From assembly GCA_027717875.1 (NCBI GenBank), contig JALLOL010000021.1, positions 1-16,994 of the forward strand: DNA of 16,994 bases, written 5' to 3'. Below are positions 1 to 8,151 of the stretch, in pieces. The notes under the pieces are model-generated. The model was not told where the DNA came from and did not search any database. It saw only the letters and a list, made by a program, of their open reading frames with translations. The translations under genes and the position numbers were made by a program. Each line of letters starts with the position of its first letter. The first letter of the stretch is position 1. The DNA is from Acidobacteria bacterium AH-259-L09. GTDB taxonomy: Bacteria > Acidobacteriota > UBA6911 > RPQK01.

Positions 1-78
1 GAAGCCATCAAGGCGGCCTCTCAAGAGCTTGGCATCCCTAAACGCGAGATCTATAAGAAAATGACGAATGTCGAATGA
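1..78 (+). CDS. rsmI: C-terminal end of probable 16S rRNA 2'-O-methyltransferase RsmI (partial)
   Basis: Frame 1 is open from the window edge to TGA at 76-78 and gives 25 residues containing QELGIPKREIYK. This matches the usual C-terminal tail of RsmI, a short helix-turn-helix-like segment of the form 'EAIK-x-AAKELGI-x-KREVY'. RsmI methylates the ribose of C1402 in 16S rRNA using S-adenosylmethionine. Only the tail is visible, so the SAM-binding domain cannot be checked and the call rests on this motif alone. The next gene starts 49 bases downstream on the same strand. Confidence 0.65.
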   Translation, partial: EAIKAASQELGIPKREIYKKMTNVE

Positions 79-86
79 GGCAGAGA

Positions 87-99
87 GGGGTCAGACCCC
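87..99. repeat. GGGGTCAGACCCC palindrome, copy 1
   Basis: A perfect 6-bp-arm palindrome (GGGGTC-A-GACCCC) lies in the 49-base gap between the rsmI stop and the peptidase start, ahead of the ribosome binding site. The same core lies at 2622-2634 inside a larger palindrome, just past the other end of the peptidase gene. It is not followed by a T run, so it is a poor intrinsic terminator. It looks like a REP-type repeat, but the family assignment is inference. Confidence 0.6.
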
Positions 100-111
100 C
101 CACCCAACAAT

Positions 112-118
112 GGAGGAG
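112..118 (+). promoter_or_regulatory. Ribosome binding site that sets the peptidase start
   Basis: GGAGGAG lies nine bases before the ATG at 128. This strong Shine-Dalgarno sequence, followed by a signal-peptide-like start, favours ATG 128 over the in-frame ATG at 68, which overlaps the rsmI end and would add 20 unconvincing residues. Confidence 0.7.
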
Positions 119-127
119 TTGTTTGCA

Positions 128-2596
128 ATGAAGAGAAGATTCTTAACACGCAAGGCCAAATGTTTTCCCAGAAGAAACGCCCTGTACGTGTCTCTTTTCA
201 CCGTGATGGTAGCGTTTCCCGTGTGGAGTGGGGCACAACAGACGGCCGATGCAAGTGGGTATCGCATCCCACCCAAGGCTCTGGTCGATCTGGTGGATGC
301 GCGCTTAACGCCGCTGGTGAGCCTGGGCCCGAGCCAGCAGTGGATGCTTTTGATGGAGCTTCCCACTCTCCCCTCTATCGACGAACTTTCACAACCAGAA
401 CTTCGGGTTGCCGGGCTGCGCATCAATCCCCGCAGCAATGGCCGCAGCCGGAGTCGGTACTTCCTCGGGCTGAAGCTGAAGCGGATTGAAGACGGAAGCG
501 AGAAAGCCGTCACTGGCATTCCCGCGGGAGCACGCATTGGGAATGTGGAATGGGCGCCGGATGGTAAAAACATCGCTTTCACGCTCACACAGGGTAACCG
601 AATAGAGCTGTGGGTAACGGAGGTGCAGACCGGCGCGGCCCGGCCAGTCCCCGATGTGCGTTTAAATGCCGCCTATGGGCAGCCGCTCCAGTGGCTTGCT
701 GACAGCCAAGCGTTGGTGTGTAAAGTCGTTCCTGCGGATCGTGGCCCCACACCCAGCAAACCGACGGTCCCAAGCGGCCCGACCATTCAAGAGAACCTGG
801 GCGGGAAGGCACCCGCACGGACTTATCAGGATTTGCTGGAGTCTGCACACGACGAAGCCCTGTTTGAGTACTACACCACGGCGCAGGTCGTGCGCGTCAC
901 GCTAAAGGGCGAAAACCATCCCATCGGAACTGCCGGGATCATCCGCACAATCAAGCCTGCACCCAACGGTGAGATGCTGTTGGTCGAAACTGTGCACCGG
1001 CCTTACTCTTACCTTGTGCCCGTACATCGGTTCGCTCATCGCGTCGAGGTGTGGGACTTGGAGGGCAAGGTGGTTCACCAAGTAGCCGATCTTCCGCTGG
1101 CTGAAGATGTTCCCATCCCCTTCGGATCGGTACCCACAGGCCCCCGTAACTTCGGGTGGCGTGCTGATACCCCAGGCACGCTGTATTGGGTGGAAGCCCA
1201 GGACGGAGGCGACGCCGGTAAAGAGGCCAGTGTGCGGGATCGAGTCTACATGCTACCTGCTCCCTTCAGTGGAAAACCTCAGGCGGTGATCACGCTCGGA
1301 CTCCGCTTAGGCGGCATTCAGTGGAGTGACGAGGACGTGGCTTTAGTGTCCGAGTCCTGGTGGCAGACTCGCAGGACGCATACTTGGGTGGTTCGTCCGG
1401 GTGCACTCGAAGCGGAACCCAAGTTGCTCTTTGATCGTTCCACTGAAGACCACTACAACGATCCTGGCTCACCCTTGTCGCGTCGGACAGCTTCCGGCCA
1501 CAGGGTGCTGCTTACCGCAAACAACGGGAAAAAGATCTTCCTAACAGGCCAAGGCGCATCGCCCGAAGGAAACCGCCCCTTTTTAGACGAACTGGATTTG
1601 ACGTCAGCCAAGGTGAAGCGGCTGTGGCGATCGGAAGCGCCCTACTATGAGCGACCCGTGAAACTGCTAGACGCAGAAGCTGGCCTTCTCATGACAACCC
1701 GAGAATCTGTCGAGGAGCCACCTAATTACTATGTGCAAGACTTGAAAACAGGGCAGAAGCGACGGCTGACAAATTTTCCTCACCCAACGCCCCAGCTGCG
1801 GAATGTTCAGAAGGAGCTGATCACCTATCGCCGCAATGACGGTGTACAGCTCAATGCAACACTGTACCTGCCGCCGGGCTACTCGCCCCAAGAGGGCCCC
1901 TTGCCCATGCTGATGTGGGCTTATCCGCGAGAGTACAAGAGCGCCGACGCAGCAGGGCAAGTGACCGATTCGCCCCACCGTTTCGTTGGTATCAGCCCTA
2001 CCTCGTCCCTGCTGTTTCTGGCCCTTGACTATGCGGTCTTGGACAGGCCCACCATGCCCATCATCGGCCAGGGCGACAAGGAGCCCAACGACACGTACGT
2101 TGAGCAACTCGTTGCCAGCGCAAAAGCCGCGGTGGATCAAGTGGTCCAACGCGGCCTGGCACACCCGGACCACATTGCCATCGGTGGTCACTCCTATGGG
2201 GCATTCATGGTCGCTAACCTGCTGGCACACTCTGATCTTTTCGCCGCCGGCATTGCGCGCAGCGGCGCCTACAACCGGACCCTGACACCATTTGGCTTCC
2301 AAAGGGAACAGCGCACCCTGTGGCAGGCACCGGAGGTCTACTTCCGAATGTCTCCCTTCATGCATGCCCAGAAGATCAACGAACCGATCCTCCTCATCCA
2401 CGGCATGGCGGACAACAATTCGGGGACATTTCCAATACAGAGCAAGCGGTTCTATCATGCCCTGAAAGGACACGGGGCCACCGCCCGCCTTTCGATGCTG
2501 CCTCATGAGAGCCACGGCTACCGTGCGCGTGAATCGGTACTTCATATGCTGTGGGAAATGACGCAGTGGCTCGAGAAATACCTGAGGAGAAAGTAA
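128..2596 (+). CDS. Secreted S9 family serine peptidase, glutamyl endopeptidase-like
   Basis: The 822-residue protein has an N-terminal signal peptide: basic MKRRF and RR residues, a hydrophobic core, and AQQ near residue 37. The middle (about residues 60-570) is a beta-propeller-like region with WAPDG and WLADS blade motifs. The C-terminal 230 residues are a prolyl-oligopeptidase alpha/beta hydrolase. The catalytic triad is visible: Ser689 in GGHSYGAF, Asp762 in HGMADNN and His796 in HESHGY. The stretch with RSGAYNRTLTPFGFQ and FRMSPFMHAQKI closely matches the chloroplast/bacterial glutamyl endopeptidase (CGEP) branch of S9, which cuts after Glu in partly degraded proteins. The expected location is the periplasm or outside the cell. 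Length is normal for the branch and nothing is broken. It is convergent with the GWxTD gene. Family is secure; substrate specificity is inferred from similarity. Confidence 0.9.
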   Translation: MKRRFLTRKAKCFPRRNALYVSLFTVMVAFPVWSGAQQTADASGYRIPPKALVDLVDARLTPLVSLGPSQQWMLLMELPTLPSIDELSQPELRVAGLRINPRSNGRSRSRYFLGLKLKRIEDGSEKAVTGIPAGARIGNVEWAPDGKNIAFTLTQGNRIELWVTEVQTGAARPVPDVRLNAAYGQPLQWLADSQALVCKVVPADRGPTPSKPTVPSGPTIQENLGGKAPARTYQDLLESAHDEALFEYYTTAQVVRVTLKGENHPIGTAGIIRTIKPAPNGEMLLVETVHRPYSYLVPVHRFAHRVEVWDLEGKVVHQVADLPLAEDVPIPFGSVPTGPRNFGWRADTPGTLYWVEAQDGGDAGKEASVRDRVYMLPAPFSGKPQAVITLGLRLGGIQWSDEDVALVSESWWQTRRTHTWVVRPGALEAEPKLLFDRSTEDHYNDPGSPLSRRTASGHRVLLTANNGKKIFLTGQGASPEGNRPFLDELDLTSAKVKRLWRSEAPYYERPVKLLDAEAGLLMTTRESVEEPPNYYVQDLKTGQKRRLTNFPHPTPQLRNVQKELITYRRNDGVQLNATLYLPPGYSPQEGPLPMLMWAYPREYKSADAAGQVTDSPHRFVGISPTSSLLFLALDYAVLDRPTMPIIGQGDKEPNDTYVEQLVASAKAAVDQVVQRGLAHPDHIAIGGHSYGAFMVANLLAHSDLFAAGIARSGAYNRTLTPFGFQREQRTLWQAPEVYFRMSPFMHAQKINEPILLIHGMADNNSGTFPIQSKRFYHALKGHGATARLSMLPHESHGYRARESVLHMLWEMTQWLEKYLRRK

Positions 2597-2614
2597 GAGT
2601 CTTGGAGGAGCGGT

Positions 2615-2641
2615 GGGGGGAGGGGTCAGACCCCTCCCCCC
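2615..2641. repeat. 27-bp perfect palindrome containing GGGGTCAGACCCC, copy 2
   Basis: Two perfect 13-bp arms (GGGGGGAGGGGTC and its complement) surround a single A. It fills the 46-base gap between the convergent peptidase (ends 2596) and GWxTD gene (ends 2643). The stem is very GC-rich, with only TTT on the plus-strand side, so it could act as a weak bidirectional terminator. Its core is identical to the palindrome at 87-99. Confidence 0.7.
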
Positions 2642-2642
2642 T

Positions 2643-4295
2643 TTAACTCGTCACGGAAAAGTCGACCTGACGACTCAGTTCTTTATTGCCAATCTGATCT
2701 CGTACTTTGACTCTCAAAGTGTAGTTTCCCGGGAGCAGGTCCTGCAAATCGAAAGCTTGAAGCAGAAGGAGACGGTCTCTGTAATTTAGAACCGAGTTCT
2801 TCTTTGGGTCGAGATAACTCTTGACGATTTTACCTCCCCTGAGGATCTGATACTCCACATCCAGTGACGGCTCTAAGCTCGATTGATCAATACCTGCATT
2901 GTAGATTTGTAGATAAAGCCCTATATCGTCCCCTTTATTAAAAGTCCGGGTCACATTAGGAACCACCTTAAAGTCTCCGAGCACAAAGGGGACTACCCGG
3001 TCCGGAACCGTTTCAACAAACTGCAATAAGCGCGCCAGAATGATTGAACTGGCATCCAGCGCTGTCTGTTTCAAGGATGGAAGGATCAGTCCCGCCTCCA
3101 ATGTCCCAATCTGTTCACTTCGATCATCCTTGACTGCCAAGGTCAGCTTGTAGCGGCCGGGCGACAGCAGCAGCATCTTCTGGTACAAGGACTTACGCTG
3201 CAGCCGAATATCCCTCTCTGCAGTTGGAAACTCCAGCCTCAGCGTGTCTTCAAACTCGGTGACCACCCGCCCCGTCATCTTCTGGATGATTCCGTAGATG
3301 TTGAGCTGTCCGGATTGAACTGCACCGTCACTGAGCGAGGTGAAAGTCAAATCCTTGTTCTCGAACTCGAGCGTAATCGGCACCAGCACCTGGTCGGCAT
3401 CGATGATCAGATATTCATAGCCCATTCGAAAGGGAAACTGCTGAAAGATGACCTGGGTGGTAACCAGCTGTTTGAGGTCCTTAAACTTGATTGGTTCCGG
3501 TTTTTGCAGCTGGTAGAAACGGATGATTTTCTCAAACGGTTTATCCCTCATCCGCATCCCCAGCTTGCGCTGCATCCGCGTGTTGCGGTAGTTGCCCGGA
3601 CTGAAATAGGGCCGATCCAGCTTGCTCAGGCTTCCCTCCAGCTCAGCGTCGGTAGGACCCATAAAACCCACATGAAGAAGGGCATCCTTCTCCCACGGCT
3701 CCAGTGCCATTCGGTACTCGCCTGACCAGGAGCGATCCACAAATTCGACCTCTATCTGGTCTCCGATGCCTTCGATGTAGTTGTAAGTCCAGATCTGGAA
3801 GGGATAGGTGCTCGTGGCACCCCCTCCCTCATGGTGAGGACGATAGTACCAGCCCCCGGAAGGATGATCCTCGATAATGTCTGGTGGACCGAAGGTGATA
3901 TAGGTACGGCCCCGATCCGTCTTCCACCCGGGGATTCCTGAACCGAATTTCTCATTCACATAGGCAATTCGTCGGTAGTACTCTTCCTTGTAATCGTTGA
4001 TCGCCGTGCGGGAATCCGGATCGCGGCGAAACCAGAACTGCTCGATAAACTGCTCTTTTTCCTCTTCAGTACTCAAGCCCAGAAAGACTTCCTTCTCTTC
4101 ATCGGTGATGATGTAAACCACATCCTGCTCGAGCCACTTCTTGTAATAATCCACCTCTTCTTCGCTCTTTAGAACCTCTTTTCCTCTCTTAGATTGTTTT
4201 TCCTCTTGCTCTTGGCCCGAGGAAGGAAGGAAGAAGAGAAGACCGATGAATAGGAAGACAAATAATTTTTTCATGGCTGATTTCATTAACAACAT
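2643..4295 (-). CDS. GWxTD domain-containing exported protein
   Basis: 550 residues. The hydrophobic stretch KKLFVFLFIGLLFFLPSSG indicates a signal peptide or N-terminal anchor. A charged, Glu/Lys-rich linker follows, then the GWxTD domain at about residues 50-200, with FWFRRDPD (87-94) and the name-giving GWKTD (123-127) followed by TYITFGPPD. The C-terminal half (about 300-550) is predicted beta-sandwich material ending in GNYTLRVKVRD. It matches the C-terminal half of the VWFA protein at 9195-10331 in order and motif. GWxTD proteins are frequent in Acidobacteria and related phyla and have no established biochemical function. The start is uncertain: in-frame ATGs at 4295, 4286 and 4274 all lack a good ribosome site, and 4274 gives the most typical signal peptide (MKKLFVF). 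It is transcribed in the same direction as the TonB receptor upstream, but a terminator lies between them. Confidence 0.85.
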   Translation of the reverse strand: MLLMKSAMKKLFVFLFIGLLFFLPSSGQEQEEKQSKRGKEVLKSEEEVDYYKKWLEQDVVYIITDEEKEVFLGLSTEEEKEQFIEQFWFRRDPDSRTAINDYKEEYYRRIAYVNEKFGSGIPGWKTDRGRTYITFGPPDIIEDHPSGGWYYRPHHEGGGATSTYPFQIWTYNYIEGIGDQIEVEFVDRSWSGEYRMALEPWEKDALLHVGFMGPTDAELEGSLSKLDRPYFSPGNYRNTRMQRKLGMRMRDKPFEKIIRFYQLQKPEPIKFKDLKQLVTTQVIFQQFPFRMGYEYLIIDADQVLVPITLEFENKDLTFTSLSDGAVQSGQLNIYGIIQKMTGRVVTEFEDTLRLEFPTAERDIRLQRKSLYQKMLLLSPGRYKLTLAVKDDRSEQIGTLEAGLILPSLKQTALDASSIILARLLQFVETVPDRVVPFVLGDFKVVPNVTRTFNKGDDIGLYLQIYNAGIDQSSLEPSLDVEYQILRGGKIVKSYLDPKKNSVLNYRDRLLLLQAFDLQDLLPGNYTLRVKVRDQIGNKELSRQVDFSVTS

Positions 4296-4348
4296 TCTAT
4301 CTCAAAAAGGCCATCCGGAGATTCATTCCTGCCACCGAGGGGCGTGCT

Positions 4349-4538
4349 GCCTAAAATCAGAGCGGCGGGTGTCAGAGGATGTCGCAAAAGGGTTGCCGTA
4401 GGGGCGCGCCGATGGCTCGCCCGAGCCGAACATTTTTGCACCAACGGTTCGGGCGACCCACCGGGTCGCCGCTACTGGCAAACCCAAACCGGGCGCCCTT
4501 TGCGACAGCCTCTAACGGTCGCGGCTCTGATTTTAGGC
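4349..4538. repeat. 190-bp imperfect palindrome (MITE- or REP-pair-like)
   Basis: The outer 15 bases GCCTAAAATCAGAGC (4349-4363) recur exactly as the reverse complement at 4524-4538. The match continues inward with small mismatches: CAGAGGATGTCGCAAA against its mirror around 4500-4515, then TAGGGGCG and GGTCGCC blocks, to CGCCCGAGCCG and CGGTTCGGGCG around a loop near 4429-4444. The whole unit could fold into one long hairpin. It lies between the GWxTD gene and the TonB receptor gene terminator, with no coding sequence of its own. It looks like a non-autonomous palindromic element; no target duplication or transposase is visible. Confidence 0.75.
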
Positions 4539-4556
4539 GCCAAACCTACTCCACAC

Positions 4557-4603
4557 AAAAAAGGGCCGAGCATTACTATTTTAATGCCCGGCCCCCTTTT
4601 TTT
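4557..4603 (-). terminator. Rho-independent terminator of the TonB receptor gene
   Basis: Read on the minus strand, a GC-rich stem (GGGCCGGGCATTA pairing with TAATGCTCGGCCC, one mismatch) with a six-base loop is followed by six T. It starts 14 bases after the receptor's stop codon. The other side of the stem also carries seven T on the plus strand, so it could stop transcription from both directions. Confidence 0.85.
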
Positions 4604-4616
4604 GCCTAAGAGTCAG

Positions 4617-7600
4617 CTAGAAGATGAACTTAAGCGCGAACTGGATTTCACGAGCATCCTGAGTGCTGCGGCTGCGGCCAAAGCGGGAGGAGGCAATGTT
4701 TTCCTCCCAGGAGTTGGTATTCACGTTGTTGAAGAGATTGAAGAATTCGGCTCGAAACTGCCAGGTGGCCTCCTCCCCTCCGAACCAGCGCATTCTCATG
4801 TTCTTGAACACGGAAAAATCAACCGAGTTAAATCCGTCAAAAAAGAAGGTATTCCGCCCCAGGGTTCCGTTGGTCCCTGCAGCCGGCCGGGGGAAGGCAA
4901 AACGCGCATCTTCGCCCTGCGGAACGAAGGCGGCGAAAATGCTGCCCATGCGCGACTCGGCGGGTTTCACGTCTTTCTGGGTAAAGGAGGGAGCATTAGG
5001 CCGGTCAGAGGTGTGCCCATCGCCATTAAAGTCCCCACGGCGGATCCTAACGCTTCTATCCAGCTTCGACCTGAGCCTTGAGCGCCAACTGCTGCTATCG
5101 GCGTTGATCATGGCCGGGGATCCATCCTGCAGGGCAATGAGACCATTGAGCTGCCATCCCCCCAACACATTGCGCGCAAACCAGTTGTCTGCGCTGCTGA
5201 GCCAAGGGATTTCCCAGACCCAGCTGGCAGCCAACCGGTTACTGACATTAATGGAAGAACGGGCACGATCGAGTTTACGGTTTTCAATTGCCGAACTTCC
5301 ACTGTCTTCAGAAGTCGTCCCGAAGACATCACTGTCGTCATCCATGTTCTTGGCCCAGGTATAGTTGGCTCGGAACCCGAGGCCGTCGCGAAAACGCTTC
5401 GTGACGGAGAATTGTCCCCCATGATAAGCCTGGTTGATTGAAGCTGTCAGGAAGTCGTCGTTACTTGTCCAAAGCTGATTGTGCCCCTCCAGCTTACCAT
5501 CCAGCAAGTCACCAGTGAAGCGGTTATAGTGTTCCTGGGCGTAAAGCTTATGGCCTAATGTGGAGACGTAGTTGGCCTCCAACAACCAGTCCCCAAACAT
5601 TTCTCTTTGTATTCCAAAGAAGATGGAGTGCACGTAGGTCGTGGCCAGGTCCGGATCCAGAAAGTTGGGGTTGATCCTGCCAGTCGCAAAACCAAAAGCC
5701 AATGAAGGATCAACCTGGGTGGGAATTGTATACAAGATGGGCAATTGGTTACTTGTATTTGCGGTAACTCTTTTCGCAAAAGGAGGATTGAACTTAATGT
5801 TGGAGGTAATGTTCATGAAGATTCGATTGTAGCTGATTCCGTATCCGCCTCGAACAGCCCACTTACCTTCTCCCGTCGGATCCCAGGCGAAACCGAGTCG
5901 CGGTGCTAAGTTGTTGTTGTCCGGCTCGTAGATATCTTTTCCTTCGGGGAAGACTTCAATGGTGGAACTGATGTACCGTTCGAAAATGTTAGATCCCTGT
6001 CCCAGCATAATGTTCGATTGAACGGCATCTTTCTCGTAGGGCGGCCGGAAATTCTCATATCGCAAGCCCATGTTGATCGTCAGGTTGGGCAGTATCTTAA
6101 AGTCGTCCTGCAGGTACAAACCCCATTCATTGACGCGAAAATGGCGGGGTGTGCCAATGGGACGACCGGTGTTCGCATCAATCAGATTAGACTGCGAAAA
6201 CGGGTTATCATTCACAAATTCAAAAATGTCGTCGAAGCTGTAAATACCCCGGGTGGCGGCCTGAAAGTCGGAGTTTTCCTGCCCGTGGCGATATTCGAAA
6301 CCCATCCTGAGAGAGTGATCTCCCCTCGCCCAAGAAAGCTGATTGGAAAGCTGATAGGTGTGCCGGGCAAAGAACTGGGGAATATTGGAAGCGGCACCGA
6401 AGTCCGGGCTAAACCCGCTGATGCTGATCGTCGGAATGTCAAAGGTTCCTTCCTGGACATCAAAGTTGGGTTCACGCTCGTTCCATCCGGCCCGGAATTC
6501 GTTCACGACAACGGGGCTGAAAACATGGGTTTCCGAGATGGTCAAAGCCTGTTCGGTTACCTTCCCAACCCTGTCCACTGAGGGACGAACAATGGTGGGA
6601 GGAGACTCCGAGACCTGCCGGGTAAAACGCCCATAGAGCTTGTCATTGTCGCTGATGCTGTTATCAATTCGAATATTCCACTGATTGGTCTCGTCCTTTG
6701 ATGCATCAAACAAACTGATTTCGGCGACATCGGGAATGCCATCTTTACCGACTCCCGGGTCGGGGCTTCCGATGTCCTTTCCCGTGCTTGGTGTGCCTTT
6801 CGTCAGTGGAAAACGACTAAAAAGAAGGTCTGCGTTCGAACCGGAGCGGTTCTGCTTTACAAAATCCACCAACTGCTGGGTCTCTACAGTAAACTCGCTA
6901 CTTTCCCCGCTGGTTTCACGAAATCCTTCATAACCCCCAAAGAAGAACAACTTGTCTGTCAGAATCGGGCCACCAGCGGTAAAGCCGAAGGTGTGCTGAA
7001 TGAGTGGAGGTTTTTCATCATCAAACCACTCGCGTGCATCCAGGGCATCGTTTCGGTGGTACTCGTAGACGGTTCCGTGAAACTGGTTGGTTCCCGACTT
7101 GGTCAAGATGTTGATGATGGCCCCGGCATTTCGACCGTACTCGGCCGAGAAGTTGTTGCTGTGAACGCGGAACTCCTCAATGATGTCCACCTGAGGTGTC
7201 ACCGAGGGGATTCCCGCAATGCCGACATAGTTGTTGTCACTTCCGTCCATCAGGTAATTATTAGCACGGTGTCGCTGACCGTTCACGACAAAAGTATCAC
7301 CGTGATTCGTGCTTGAATCTTGGGCAGTAACCCCCATCGTAGGATAGATTCCAGGTCCCAGCTGGGCCAACTGATAAGGGTTGCGCCCATTGAGGGGAAG
7401 ATCCATGATCTCTTCAGTCTCCACCAGCTGGGACATTCGTCCCTCCTCCTTTTGCACCGTTGTAGATTCCGCTTGCACGATTACCTGCTCAGTGATTTCA
7501 CCCACCTCGAGAAGGAAATCGACACGCAAAATTTCACCGATGGTGACCTCCAAGTCCTCATTGACAACCGTCCTGAAGCCAGCCAGCTCGGCCGTCAGGG

Positions 7601-7832
7601 TGTAGATTCCCGGAGGAATGTTCATAACCCGATATACACCATTGTCCCCGCTAATAACGGTCCGTGTCTCACCCGTGCCGGTGCGCACGGCTGTGATCGT
7701 CACCCCTGGGATGACGGCTCCTGTTCCATCCCTGACAACCCCCGTAATGCTCCCCGTCGACGTCTGAGCCAACACGAAAGAGCTGCCTAGAATAAACGCG
7801 AAAGAGAAGATGATAAAAAATCTGTTTTTCAT
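4617..7832 (-). CDS. TonB-dependent receptor, Oar-like, with N-terminal carboxypeptidase-regulatory domain
   Basis: 1071 residues. A signal peptide (1-22, cleavage near VLA-Q) is followed by a CarboxypepD_reg beta-sandwich (about 26-110, with GSITGVVRDGTGAVIPG and NGVYRVMNIPPGIYTL). Next comes a TonB plug domain containing LPLNGRNPYQLAQLGPG and NNYLMDGSDNN (about 118-260, ending INILTKSGTNQFHGTVYEY). A long outer-membrane beta-barrel ends in the terminal aromatic FIF expected for BAM-assembled proteins. Oar-like receptors are abundant in Acidobacteria and are thought to import large or polymeric substrates. The substrate cannot be read from the sequence. I see no obvious TonB box. The ATG at 7832 is preceded by a G-rich ribosome site (AGGGGGGGGCA). 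A promoter lies about 85-110 bases upstream and a clear terminator lies downstream, so it is probably a single-gene transcript. Confidence 0.9.
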   Translation of the reverse strand: MKNRFFIIFSFAFILGSSFVLAQTSTGSITGVVRDGTGAVIPGVTITAVRTGTGETRTVISGDNGVYRVMNIPPGIYTLTAELAGFRTVVNEDLEVTIGEILRVDFLLEVGEITEQVIVQAESTTVQKEEGRMSQLVETEEIMDLPLNGRNPYQLAQLGPGIYPTMGVTAQDSSTNHGDTFVVNGQRHRANNYLMDGSDNNYVGIAGIPSVTPQVDIIEEFRVHSNNFSAEYGRNAGAIINILTKSGTNQFHGTVYEYHRNDALDAREWFDDEKPPLIQHTFGFTAGGPILTDKLFFFGGYEGFRETSGESSEFTVETQQLVDFVKQNRSGSNADLLFSRFPLTKGTPSTGKDIGSPDPGVGKDGIPDVAEISLFDASKDETNQWNIRIDNSISDNDKLYGRFTRQVSESPPTIVRPSVDRVGKVTEQALTISETHVFSPVVVNEFRAGWNEREPNFDVQEGTFDIPTISISGFSPDFGAASNIPQFFARHTYQLSNQLSWARGDHSLRMGFEYRHGQENSDFQAATRGIYSFDDIFEFVNDNPFSQSNLIDANTGRPIGTPRHFRVNEWGLYLQDDFKILPNLTINMGLRYENFRPPYEKDAVQSNIMLGQGSNIFERYISSTIEVFPEGKDIYEPDNNNLAPRLGFAWDPTGEGKWAVRGGYGISYNRIFMNITSNIKFNPPFAKRVTANTSNQLPILYTIPTQVDPSLAFGFATGRINPNFLDPDLATTYVHSIFFGIQREMFGDWLLEANYVSTLGHKLYAQEHYNRFTGDLLDGKLEGHNQLWTSNDDFLTASINQAYHGGQFSVTKRFRDGLGFRANYTWAKNMDDDSDVFGTTSEDSGSSAIENRKLDRARSSINVSNRLAASWVWEIPWLSSADNWFARNVLGGWQLNGLIALQDGSPAMINADSSSWRSRLRSKLDRSVRIRRGDFNGDGHTSDRPNAPSFTQKDVKPAESRMGSIFAAFVPQGEDARFAFPRPAAGTNGTLGRNTFFFDGFNSVDFSVFKNMRMRWFGGEEATWQFRAEFFNLFNNVNTNSWEENIASSRFGRSRSTQDAREIQFALKFIF

Positions 7833-7915
7833 TGCCCCCCCCTAACCAAAGATGTTCAGAGTTAATTGAAAACTATCAACATCCTTAAAGCTACTCTATG
7901 AAAGAGATTAAGCAA

Positions 7916-7944
7916 ATTCTGTACCAATTTGCGGTCTGTGTCAA
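7916..7944 (-). promoter_or_regulatory. Sigma-70-type promoter of the TonB receptor gene
   Basis: On the minus strand, TTGACA (7944-7939) is followed by exactly 17 bases and CAGAAT (7921-7916, four of six matches to TATAAT). The predicted start of transcription is near 7909, giving a leader of about 77 bases before the ATG at 7832. Confidence 0.65.
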
Positions 7945-7953
7945 TCCCTAAAT

Positions 7954-7970
7954 TGTAAGGAACTGTAAGG
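7954..7970 (-). promoter_or_regulatory. CCTTACA direct repeat upstream of the receptor promoter (activator site candidate)
   Basis: CCTTACAGTTCCTTACA on the minus strand is two identical 7-mers repeating every 10 bases. It ends nine bases before the -35 box. Direct repeats on one helical face just upstream of -35 are typical of OmpR/PhoB-type winged-helix activators. The regulator is unknown. Confidence 0.5.
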
Positions 7971-8020
7971 GTTGGAGAAAACTTTTTGTCTGCCAAAAAG
8001 CCTTTGTGGTCTGCCCTGAA

Positions 8021-8065
8021 AAAATTCAATATTTTGGACGATGTTTATCCAAAATATTGAATTTT
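8021..8065. promoter_or_regulatory. 18-bp-arm AT-rich palindrome in the divergent region
   Basis: AAAATTCAATATTTTGGA (8021-8038) is followed by a nine-base spacer and its exact reverse complement (8048-8065). It lies between the receptor promoter and the VWFA coding start. It could be a dimeric operator or a hairpin in the VWFA leader. It does not look like an intrinsic terminator, because the stem is AT-rich and C residues follow it. A possible ATG at 8041 falls in the loop. I see no convincing plus-strand promoter in 7833-8151. Confidence 0.6.
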
Positions 8066-8151
8066 CCCCGGTTCCCATTCACCTCGCCGAAAAGAGGATG
8101 CGCCGGACCGGGCGACGTGATAGGATTTTTCCTGTTTCCCGGCGTTTCCCC

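Noticed and set aside
68..127. Peptidase start at ATG 68
   Set aside because: It overlaps the rsmI end and the palindrome. ATG 128 has a strong GGAGGAG site and begins a normal signal peptide.
1667..2545. 292-residue minus-strand open frame opposite the peptidase catalytic domain
   Set aside because: It lies wholly opposite a gene with an intact catalytic triad; its composition is that of an antisense shadow.
4344..5081. 245-residue plus-strand open frame over the palindrome and the 3' end of the receptor gene
   Set aside because: It is antisense to the clearly coding TonB receptor barrel and begins inside the 190-bp palindrome; its translation has no recognisable domain.
8041..8151. Upstream extension of the VWFA gene to the ATG at 8041
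   Set aside because: That ATG sits in the loop of a perfect palindrome, has no ribosome site, and the added residues would put the signal peptide in the interior of the protein.
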